A stretch of DNA of 64,000 nt, taken from assembly GCA_900239685.1 (NCBI GenBank), contig OENT01000062.1:186001-250000 (forward strand), given 5' to 3'. This document shows, piece by piece, positions 36,901 through 47,300 of this stretch (the stretch's first letter is position 1; the number at the start of each line of letters is the position of its first letter). The notes under the pieces were generated by a model that saw only the letters and a program-made list of their open reading frames with translations, was not told the origin of the DNA and did no database searches. The stretch comes from Rotaria macrura (Eukaryota; Rotifera; Eurotatoria; Philodinida; Philodinidae). The translations under genes were made by a program, and so were the position numbers.

Positions 36901-38857
36901 TACCGAAATTCTTGTTATATTTCATTCATAAATAGTCATTTCAATATGGAATTTCAGTTTAGCTCTATTTTATCAAGTTAGCATCAGAAGGGGTAGTTGC
37001 GTTTTTAATGTGTACAGAAAAACATGACTTTCTCAATTCAACAAACAAATCGATAGATTAATAATCCATGTGTTCAAGGATAAAATGATTAGTGTATGGC
37101 TCGTAAAATCTTAAGCTATCACTTAGAAGAAATATTGTGTTCAACTCTCAAGCTACAGTTCGATTTTTGAAAGACGTCATTTTATCTGTATGTGCCAGCG
37201 ACGTGAAGGTAATAAAGCTTAAGTAATAGAATAGATAATGTACGAATGTTGTGGGCACAAAGGAGCATCTGTACGTACACACACTAGTCCGATTACATAA
37301 GATGGTATGGATTCATTCACAGTGGTCATGTAACACATGATTAGGAAACAATTGCAATCCAGAAGTCATGTGTTCGATAGTTTAGGACGATCATAATCCT
37401 CATTCTGTTTGTCTTGTGAGATAACATGACAGAAGTTCAATCACGCACAGGAATTCAATTCTTGAATCTGTTTCAACGTATTAAATGCCGATTGATGAAT
37501 CTATCCTAGAAAATTCAACCGCCATTCGTAGTCTCGTTTAGTTATTCATATGGAAAACAATTTCTTCATTGTTCACCTATAAACAGTAATAGATTGAAAA
37601 CGGCAGCAATACGATTCGAATCTTATTTATTTAAATCGAACAACAACAACACACGATATAGGGCGATGAAATTTTCTATGAAGATTTTATACGGCACGAT
37701 TTAAAGCACAGGTTTCACACGAAAAATTTGTTTTAATGCTTTAGATGTAGCTAAACATGACTATCGTTTTATCGTGTTTGGCCTTTTTCGCTCAACTGTT
37801 AATGAGCAATTATTTTCTAATTGTTTGAGGAAGTATTTTTTAAATCTTTATGCTAAAAATATGTTTAGAGTGAACCGCAAGTGAAGCGCCTGTCAAGCTA
37901 TATCTATAAGATTATATGAACCTACGAAGCAGTCAAATTTTAGATTTCTCATTTCATAATTAAATTCGTAAGACCACCAAATAAAACTATTCAAAGAAAA
38001 TTTTCAGTTTAAAACGAGATTCTCTAGTATGTTCAATCTCACTGAACTTTTCAATACAATCCATCTGCTATCCAAGAAATATTTACTGTATGATTTTATA
38101 AATTTCCACTAAAATTATATGTTCACGAATCCTACCGCTGTTTCATGTAAAATGCATAGTATAAGATAGATGATTCGTGACCAAATAAAAAAGCTTTTTC
38201 AATTTTTCCGTACTGTTCGGTACTCAGCGAATATAGGTGAAAAATGTCGCACTTCGATAATTTATTAAAAATATATCAAGAGTTATTTTTCATTTGATAC
38301 ATCAAATAATTTTTATAAAATAATTCAGTATCTATAGAGAAACTCAAGGTCAAATTTTAGGTAGTATGAAGTGTAAACAATGAATAGATTGTTTCAACAA
38401 AGTTGTTCATGGTTATTTCTGTATGCTTTCTTTGATGAAGATTTTCATTTCGATTAAGGTAGGATTTTATTATGAATAGAATTACGTAGGTAATCTTATT
38501 GAAAGCGAAAAGAGTATTTCGGATTTTCGCATGAAAATTTCAACAAAAAATTCTTTTACGAAATCAGATACTGTGACCATAGATGCATAAGTGAACGAAA
38601 TGAAGGTTCTAGGTATAAGCTGAAAGTACATCGTTAATATTGATGTAGTATAGTATGTGGTTGAGGATTTATTGACATATCTATTTTTTCATAGGATCTC
38701 TCATGTTTTATTGAAAAGATGTTATTCATACTGGTACATAACGATTAATCCCGAACATCAATTGTGCTGAATTGGATAATCGTGATATGCCTCATTACAT
38801 CGATGATTATGATACATGTTCGAGGAAAATACGTCTTCTTCTTGAAAAAACTATGTA
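30980..38857. other. Nearly 8-kb stretch without a recognisable gene
   Basis: No coding frame above background. A 35571-35755 patch starts CAGATGCACCGAATCC, has TTGACTTG-type words, and ends in a weakly inverted GGTGCTCC, so it may be a decayed MITE. Around 35415 GACCCAGACAGACT resembles the end of the TACCCAAGCAGACA family. The 79-codon minus frame at 33867-34106 reads protein-like near its end but could not be placed. Confidence 0.45.
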
Positions 38858-39231
38858 TACCCAAGCAGACAAACATTCGGAAAAACGCGTTTTAACATTC
38901 AATCGGGAGCCGCAATTGTGAGTCACTAACACTCATTAACAAAACGCAGAAAAGCGTTCTTTACGCAGAATTTTCACTTCGAACATGAAAAAGGGATTAA
39001 AACTCTAATCCTGAGTGTTAAAGAGCATAATTATTCGAGAACTTAAAAGCCAATGCGTTGAAGGCAGGCATCAGAATTAGAATTTTTATCCCTTTTCACG
39101 TTCAAAAAGTGAAAATTCTACGTAAAAATCGTGTTTTTTGCTTTTTGTTTATGAGTGTTAGTGACTCACAGTCACGGTTTTCCGATAGATTATCTAAACT
39201 GGGTTTTTCTAAATTTTTGTCTTCTTGGATA
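38858..39231. mobile_element. Foldback element of the CGTTTAAACG / TACCCAAGCAGACA family, diverged
   Basis: Left end TACCCAAGCAGACAAACATT, right end on the other strand TATCCAAGAAGACAAAAATT. The two halves form long inverted arms sharing GAGTGTTAGTGACTCAC and AAAGTGAAAATTCT-type blocks in opposite orientation. It corresponds arm for arm to the cleaner copy at 54015-54365. Confidence 0.8.
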
Positions 39232-40191
39232 CCAATCATCCAGAATGAAGTCCTAGTTTTTCATAATTCATTATGATTAAAAATCCATGACACATTGGAT
39301 GCCTTCTTCCTTCAGTTTAGTGTAACTGTTCATGAGAAGCTCAAGTTTCACGAAATCTCACAGATAAATTACTGCTTCGACGCTTTTAAGAATTAGCAGT
39401 TGTAGAATATATGAAAGAAATTCGGTTCGAAATGATGTATTTATATTGAAATATGAAGGCCAACATATTCACAACAGACTACTGAGGTATGATGTTTTCC
39501 ACACATGTTACCTTTTTAAAAGTCATAAAGAAAACTGTCGATACTTCATTCTTGCATCTGTCAATGATCCACATCTTAATTTTTTGTATCGAAAATTTCT
39601 GCGGCCAATAGACTTAGAATACATATTATGTATCAGTATTTCTACGACAATGAATTATTATGGTCAATACAGCAGATAACTTGTCGAGAAGAACAAGACT
39701 TATGGCTAACTGTGTTTATGATCACTTGTGAATGAATGTAATCAAAATACACACTTCAAAATTTAACCGACAACGCTTACGAGACAAATGTCATTATAAC
39801 TTAGTTAAATGTTGCTAACCGTCTTTGCCGATGCTTTTACAACGTTAACTATTGATAAATGGAAAAAATAAATATTCTGTAGTCTGCATTCAATTCTATA
39901 CTCTATACTTATTCTAGGTTAAACAGCTACTATCGAATGATTTCATTTTCTTTCTAAACAGTCAATAGTAGAAAATTATCTAACATACTTGTAAATGATA
40001 AGTTCAGCGAGTAAACGATCTATATATCTTTGGAAATCTAGCAAGGAATCATCATCTTCTCCATTCTACAATATTACTCAATGTTATACCAAATTTACAC
40101 CGATTGCTTTTTTCCTATATTGCCTACCGATGGAATACGTTTTTTCCTTTTATTCTAGAGAATAAATTTAATTTTAAGATTTTTCATTTCT
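39232..40191. other. Upstream region of the fusion gene
   Basis: No gene seen. AT-rich; a pyrimidine-rich TTTTTTCCTTTTATTCTAG at 40139-40157 ends in AG a short way before the start ATG and could be a 5'-UTR intron acceptor. Confidence 0.35.
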
Positions 40192-42903
40192 ATGGCTACA
40201 AGGCAAGCTTTTCATATGTACAAATGGTACGCTGATATTGTTGACGAAAAAACGAACGACATAACGATTGCGTACCTAGGAGAACTTCAATGGAATGTCT
40301 TAAAAGTAAGCTTTACAAATATTTTACAATTTCTACAGAAACGCCATTTGATATCACAAACAACATTTTTCGAATATAATGCACCCACATTAGAAAATAA
40401 ATGTTTTCGTATCAATTCTATGCAAGTATGTGGTCGATGGGATTTACAAAGTGAATCAATTATTGAAAAATTATTTGAAAGTAAAGATGGATATATTTTA
40501 TGGGAATGTTTTATGCCAAGTGCATTAGGACACATAAAAATTCATCAAAAAATAAATCAAGGATTCGGGTATGTTGAAAGATTAACATTAACTTTAAAAC
40601 CTTGGCATCTGCCGATAAGTATTTTGCGATGGGGAAGATTTATATGCAAAAATCAATATATTGTCTGGATTCGTTGGGAAGGAGAGGTGGAGAAATCTTT
40701 AGTGTTTCATAATGGAATGAAATATATCGACGGAATAATCAATGATGATACTATAAAATTCGGATATTATCGCTTGATGCTATCTGAAAAACATACTCTA
40801 CGTAATGGGCCCTTGATCAAAACTGTATTTGATCAATTTTCATGGATTAAAAGAACTTTTCCTTCAGGATTTCTCAATATGCACGAATGTAAGTGGCAAA
40901 CATTGAGCGAATTATATGAAAATGATTGCTCGATTGGCAATGGTTGGTCTATACATGAAATTGTTGATTTTAAACCATCAGCGAATATTTTCGGAAAAAT
41001 ATTTTACGGTTCACTATTTATATTGTTACTTCCTTTAATACTTATTGTGTGGACAAGACAAACAGAAAAATATATTTTTCTTCCTATTCCAACAAACTTT
41101 CTCATCACCATCATATTCATTTTCTTTGGAATAATTCTAACGGTCTATGCTATGCTAGAATTATGGATTAAAGGTAATGGGCTTCCAATGAATGCTTATC
41201 CACCACCAAATCTAGTTACAACGGGTGTATACGATATATTTTCACATCCAATCTATATTGGCTCATCCCTATTAAGTTTTGGTATGTCCATGTATTTTCA
41301 ATCGAAAAGTGGATATTGGTTAATATCTCCCCTATTAACACTATCATGGCTTGCCCTTGTCTATGGTTATGAAAATGAAGACTTAAGAAAACGATTCCCC
41401 GACTGTAATTGGAAGCCAATGTTAAGTATTCCAGAAAATATACAAAGGAACATTGAATGGAAAGATATTGTTTGCACTTATTGCTTTGTTTTTATTCCAT
41501 GGTTCGTGCTTTATCAAACTATTCTATTCATTGGAGTCCCACCGAATTCGATATCAACTTATACAATCTTTGAAGCTCATATACCAGTTATTGAATGGAC
41601 AGAATTGTTTTATCTTCTCGCTTATCCTTTTGCCGCACTTTTGCCGTTATTTTTAAAAACGAAACAACAAAGTCGTTCTTTTGTATTTTCTGGTTTGATG
41701 AATATTAGTATTGGAATATATTTACAAATCATTTTACCATTTGTATCAGTACCTAAAGAGTTTATGTCAACGACAATACTAGTAAAAAGATTATTACATG
41801 AGAAATTTATGGACGGACCAGCAGGTGTTTTCCCATCATTTCATGTATCTTGGACATTCCTATCAGCTTATTATTATTCTTGGAGTTTTCCAAAATACAA
41901 ATTTCTCGTTTACATTCTATCTATTTTAATATCTATAAGTTGTGTAACTACCGGAATGCATAGCATAATCAATGTCATAGCAGGTTTTATATTATTCATT
42001 ATTTGTATTCAACGAGAAATATTATGGATGCACATAAGAAATCATATTGAAAATTTAGCAAACTCATGGACAGCGTATAGAATTGGTAAACTACGTATTA
42101 TTAATCATAGTTTTTATGCATTTATAAGCTCATCTACTGGTATCTTTATTGCTTGTTCACTTGTTGGGCATACGCACACAGTAGTGTCAGTCAGTTTTAT
42201 ATCTTTGCTTGGCGCAGGGATATGGGCACAATGTATTGAAAAATCAGCTGGACTATCTCGACCATTTGGCTACTTCGGTGCTATAATCTTTGGTATGATG
42301 GGATCAATAATGACTGCATGGTTTTATGATGTCTCTCTTTGTTTAATATTATCGGCATTTGCTTTAGTAAGTCCTTGGGTTCAAGGTATCGGCCGTTTAC
42401 GTTGTGTTATACAAGGATGTTGTCATGGTAGGCCAACAAATGAATTTATTGGAATATTAATTAATAATCCACGATCACGAGTATGTGCACTTTCACATTT
42501 GAAAAATACATATATTCATATGACTGCTGGTTATTCCATGATGGCAAATATGTTAATTGGATTATTTTTATGGAGACTCTGGTATTCGAACGTTTCACTA
42601 TGTTTAATAGTGAGTCTTTATTTTATTCTAATTGGACTTAGTCGATTCGTTGAAGAAGCATATAGAGGTGAAATTCAGACTCCGATTTATTATAAATTAA
42701 AAATCTATCAATGGACATCACTCTTATTTGTTTTTATTGGAATCATTATTAGTATGATACCTTTTGATGATGATTCATCTGTAAAATTCATATGGAAATT
42801 CGAATATCTATTACCAAGTTTTTTATTCGGCCTATTTACAGCATTTTCTGCGGGAATGGACTTTCCTGAATCAAAAAAGAGATTTTCTAGATTATCGGAT
42901 TAG
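40192..42903 (+). CDS. Four-module membrane lipid-enzyme fusion: CrtC-like N-domain, ICMT-like, PAP2-like, Lgt-like
   Basis: Intact intronless frame of 903 residues. Residues 1-262 are soluble and Trp/Tyr-rich, with ILWECFMPSALGHI and GYVERLTLTLKPWHLPISIL. They are reminiscent of CrtC/AttH-type beta-barrel proteins (weak, from memory). Helices at about 264-288 and 294-327 lead to an isoprenylcysteine-methyltransferase-like core with TTGVYDIFSHPIYIGSSLLS (about 340-360) and YENEDLRKRFPD (about 394-405). A PAP2-like module follows: GPAGVFPSFHVSW (about 542) and TTGMHSIINVIAGF (about 586), where the usual H-x-x-x-D is H-x-x-x-N. The C-terminus resembles bacterial prolipoprotein diacylglyceryl transferase: GRLRCVIQGCCHGRPT (about 734) and LSRFVEEAYRGE (about 818). 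Lgt is a bacterial enzyme, so horizontal transfer is likely. The combined activity is unknown; polyprenyl or phospholipid modification in a membrane is an inference. Confidence 0.85.
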   Translation: MATRQAFHMYKWYADIVDEKTNDITIAYLGELQWNVLKVSFTNILQFLQKRHLISQTTFFEYNAPTLENKCFRINSMQVCGRWDLQSESIIEKLFESKDGYILWECFMPSALGHIKIHQKINQGFGYVERLTLTLKPWHLPISILRWGRFICKNQYIVWIRWEGEVEKSLVFHNGMKYIDGIINDDTIKFGYYRLMLSEKHTLRNGPLIKTVFDQFSWIKRTFPSGFLNMHECKWQTLSELYENDCSIGNGWSIHEIVDFKPSANIFGKIFYGSLFILLLPLILIVWTRQTEKYIFLPIPTNFLITIIFIFFGIILTVYAMLELWIKGNGLPMNAYPPPNLVTTGVYDIFSHPIYIGSSLLSFGMSMYFQSKSGYWLISPLLTLSWLALVYGYENEDLRKRFPDCNWKPMLSIPENIQRNIEWKDIVCTYCFVFIPWFVLYQTILFIGVPPNSISTYTIFEAHIPVIEWTELFYLLAYPFAALLPLFLKTKQQSRSFVFSGLMNISIGIYLQIILPFVSVPKEFMSTTILVKRLLHEKFMDGPAGVFPSFHVSWTFLSAYYYSWSFPKYKFLVYILSILISISCVTTGMHSIINVIAGFILFIICIQREILWMHIRNHIENLANSWTAYRIGKLRIINHSFYAFISSSTGIFIACSLVGHTHTVVSVSFISLLGAGIWAQCIEKSAGLSRPFGYFGAIIFGMMGSIMTAWFYDVSLCLILSAFALVSPWVQGIGRLRCVIQGCCHGRPTNEFIGILINNPRSRVCALSHLKNTYIHMTAGYSMMANMLIGLFLWRLWYSNVSLCLIVSLYFILIGLSRFVEEAYRGEIQTPIYYKLKIYQWTSLLFVFIGIIISMIPFDDDSSVKFIWKFEYLLPSFLFGLFTAFSAGMDFPESKKRFSRLSD

Positions 42904-43014
42904 TACGTTTTTCTTTTCATTTTACATGAAAATATAACGTATGATATGAATAAATTATTAGAAAGATACGATTGAAAAGATTTAACTTGAAAATATCTAA
43001 GGTTGACTTTATAA

Positions 43015-43041
43015 ACTAGTTCAATAGAAAAAAGAACTAGT
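43015..43041. repeat. Short hairpin downstream of the fusion gene
   Basis: ACTAGTTC and GAACTAGT are separated by 11 bases, about 110 bases after the stop codon. Possibly a 3'-UTR structure; could be chance. Confidence 0.4.
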
Positions 43042-44175
43042 GTAACTATGATTGCTAATATTGGATGAGAAACTTGTGAAATGGGATCAAAATGTTATTT
43101 ATAATCATAATGCAATCATATTGTTCTCTATATGATGAAACACAGATATTCGTTATGCTTTTGTTTTGTATCCTACATTATTGAAGGTGGGAAGCAGTTG
43201 CTACGTTGCTATGTAGCATTAGTGATATAGACTAGAAATATTTCGAACAATGTATTATTTTTAGTGAGTGATGACTGTAACACTTCCCTCACCGCTTCCT
43301 ACGCCTTGGATCATTGGAGTGACTGTTTGTAGAAAATTGCAAAAAATTCAAGATAGTATGTTATTCGAAAACTTCGTTGTTTTTGATTGGGGAAAAAATA
43401 ATTTTCTTCCATTATTGTTTCAGAAATATGTCACTTACAAAATTAATTATTTTTAAAAAATCAAATAACTGAAATTATAAAACTGTTTTTTTTTCTACCC
43501 AGAGCTAACGGAGATCTTGTAAGCGTTCGATGTGATATAAATATACTGATATTGTCTACTACTGAATTAACAGTGTTTCGAAATTTTCTAGGGAAAGTGG
43601 TGACGCGTAACGACATGGGATGTGCCAATTTTTATATATTATTGTTTCTCAACATATTTAAAGTATTCTCTCGATAACTACGCATGCTTTAGCCAATCGA
43701 TGATGTTATTGATTGATGCAAACATTAGCTTTTGCTATTAGACATGAAAGGTACGATTTTAACTCCTACTCTACTGAGATCGAACACAGGTCAATCACGA
43801 CAGGTTTTTCTGAATGAGACAGAAACCTTTTCTAGACTATAAACGAATAACTCTGTTTCTTATTGATACAGTAAACTACCATGTGAGATCCCAACTCCGT
43901 GTTGGATCCTTGAACCACAGAATGCGTCTTGGGATCGTGCTTTCCATATCTAATAATTACACAACGATTGTATCTAGAAATAATATTAGCCATTGACTTA
44001 AATATGCATAGTTATGAAGACGAAATAATAAATATAAACGGACATAATATAAAGAAAAAAGTCACATTTCATATCCTTCCCTTCCCACGCTACCCACACT
44101 GGGGGTCACTGGAGTAACAAAGCGACCGTATACTACGGGTAGTATGTCTAGTTGATGTGCTCATACGATTGCTAT
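43042..44175. other. Intergenic stretch, nothing recognised
   Basis: No gene or clear repeat between the fusion gene and the 177-bp MITE. Confidence 0.5.
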
Positions 44176-44183
44176 ATTGAAGG

Positions 44184-44360
44184 CATAGATCTCCATGGTG
44201 GTGCTACCGCTACCGCTGCCGCCACGACGTTAGCGGTGCGGTAGTGGTACCTTTTTCAAAATCTCATCGCTGTAGCGGAGCGGCAGGGGCAGATTATTCT
44301 TTTCAGAGGTCGCAGTGCGGTGCGGCAGCAGCAGATTGTCACTCGAGAAGGAAATCTATG
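44184..44360. mobile_element. 177-bp hAT-like MITE with GCGGT words
   Basis: Ends CATAGATCTCC and, on the other strand, CATAGATTTCC. Flanks ATTGAAGG (44176-44183) and ATGGAAGG (44361-44368) match at 7 of 8 positions. The inside is GC-rich and consists of CCGCTACCGCTGCCGCC-type words on one strand and GCGGTGCGGTAGTGG-type words on the other, strikingly unlike the AT-rich surroundings. Confidence 0.7.
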
Positions 44361-44368
44361 ATGGAAGG

Positions 44369-47300
44369 GTTCAGTATTGTAGTGATGTTATGTTTATCAG
44401 TGGCTTTTTTGAAACTGCTTTGGAGGATAACGGGCTAAGCATTTATTATGTATTATTGTTATTCTTTTTATTCTTAAGTTCTCGATTTGTAATCAAGCAG
44501 GAGTAAAGATAATGAGTCATACCGGATATACAATTACTAACAGATACTGACATAGAACTCCTATATCACCATTAGAACTCAAATCTGATAACTTTAACTG
44601 CAATGTACTTACTTGACTAAACTCGACCACGTGTTACTGGATGTCTATTCAATTCAATTAAAGTTTAAATACAGACACAATATGATGTGATTCAATGTCT
44701 CATCAATGCAATATAGATATTGACGGTTTTTGTAATAATACTACGAATGATATGGAATACTTATATCAGTATTTATCCAAAAATGGATTTAACGGAAAGA
44801 GAAACATAACACAACTTTTTTTACATTTCTTCCTTTGCATACCATATAATACATGATCTTCTTTTCACAGCCATATTCATGATAGGTTATCTGTCTGCAT
44901 TCGCATTGCATGTTGTTTGAAAGCGAAGATGCGAGATTAAAATTTCAAGAAAGAATAGTATAGCATGTCAACTTTCTGATAATCGCTTTCATATTTGTCT
45001 GCTTATTTAAATTCCCTCGAAATCAGTTTTAAAACTATATTTTCTAGATTGTATGGTTCTAGATGAAAATATTTCTATTTCCATTCCATCATAAATCTTT
45101 AACAAGACAAAATTTCAGTGTTTTGTGTGGAGAAAAATATACATAGAAGGTATTAACAAATCATGTTCTATTGAGCACAATCTACATCCTATTTGAAAGT
45201 ATTAAAACGAATGAATAACCAGCAAAATGATATCCAAAATTTCTTCTGTGAAAGAAATTTTTCATAATTACAAAAAAGTATCAAGAATTTTCATCTCGAA
45301 TCGCTCGGCAAAAATCATGTTAAAGAGCATCTTGCTGTGCTGTAAATGTGGTCGAAAAATGTTTGACTTATGGTGTTATCCGTTGAAAAATAACAAGTGT
45401 TAACATTTATGTATATATTACTGTACTATGCACTATTCCGACCGTCTTATTCGATCGTTTTTTACAGAAAAAAATAGAATCCACACAACAGACAATCTCA
45501 GACAATACGGATCATGACATCAGAATCAGAATTATTTTTAATAGAATAAGAACTATCGCCGTACTTTTATTAGTTTAGAATCACTAAGTTGCTACATCTT
45601 TCCTACTTATCATGTTCTTGAAAATAATCTTTCTGGTAGAACGACAATAAATCTTGCGCGGGCATGTATATTTTTATTAAAATAAGGATATGTGAGAGAT
45701 TTACTGTTGATAAAATTCTTTTCCTCCTTCTACATAATTTTATTCTTATTTAAGTCATCATCGAATTTCTTCGAGAACAAATAATTCTGTGATAAGAAAC
45801 ATAGTTTGCGTTTGGTTCTTCACAACGGAGGGAAGATTCGAAGGAGACAATGTCCTAAAACTAGAGAGAAACAATTTTGTATTAGTCTTCTTTATAATAA
45901 AAGTATATTATTAGTTAGAACTTGGAATCCTTTCAATAATTTCAATCAAGGTAATATTTTTCCGGTGTTTGCTTGCGTCTAAAATTGTGAAAAGAATACG
46001 ATCAACAAAAAAGATACAACTTTTTCTAGACGAAAATTTTTCAGTTGGGCCAACATACAATAAACAGAATAAAATGAGTTTTGAAAACTGAACGTTTTTT
46101 ATAATGATCAAAATGATTGTTGAAAAAATGGTACTCATCTTTAAAAAGATGAATGATTCATATTTTATTACTGATCTGCATGTTAGAGGCAACGCTGAGA
46201 AATTAGTTCGTAGACTATGCATTTCATTATACCAGAACAGTATCTATCAAAGTATTGTAAATGCTCATCGAAACGGATAGTCTATGTGATAGTACATCAA
46301 CTTTTATACGCGACTTATCTAGTTGAAATATGTTAAATGGGTGTATTTATCAAGCAGGTCCTTCGAGATGAGATAGGCCTCGAGTGGAATATCTTGTTGA
46401 ACATCTACTTGGTAAATTTAAAACATATTGAGATTTGAACCATTGTTTTGATGTTGCTATATTTCTTAGTCTTGAAATAGAATATATTTTAAATTATGGA
46501 GTCATACTTTTCTCTTTAGCGAGAGTATAATTTCTTTTTGAAACATATTTATAATCTCTGTGCTTCTTCCAATAACAAATAGATCAATATGAAAGAGTAA
46601 ATAGTTTGAATTCGAAAATGACTCGTAGTATAGTAGATCCTTTCAGAAACCAATTTATTTTCGGTAGAATATTTAGTAGATTGAGTCTCTTGGGGAAACT
46701 TCACTGGTTTTAGTTTGCAACACTTAAAGAAATATTTTATTGGAGAAAGTAGACGATTACCTTTGCTATGATTTATTTAGCCCACAAATTCATTAAGATC
46801 GTCTACAAAATTTCACAGAAATTTTTCAGTGAGAAAACCGGAGCTTGAAAAACGATTAGAGGAGGAAAACCCCATCTCCTTCCCCCGCTTGTCGTATAGC
46901 CTGATAATAAATAAGACAAGCATTTGTATTCAGAAACAAGGAATATCATTCTCGTAAAGGCAAGGCGGTACAAAGTAAACGAGCAGTAACTTATATCTGT
47001 AGGATAGATAAACTAAGACTGTCTCCTACCTTTTTCAAAATGACTCATTTATCAATATTTTGTGTTTTGAATCATTGATAATTATGATGAATACATTTCT
47101 TTATGTAGTAATTTTGATAATATGAGTTTCTGATTCCACACAGTCCAGAACAGTTATTTCTTAGTACGATTGGTTTCGTTCAACCTAAGTTATTTCTGTT
47201 CTACTCGTACTCGTTGCCAAGATATGAATATTCAATCCCATACTGTACATCGATAACAGTTTATTATATCAGACGACATTGAACGTGTTTCTTTTTCTTG

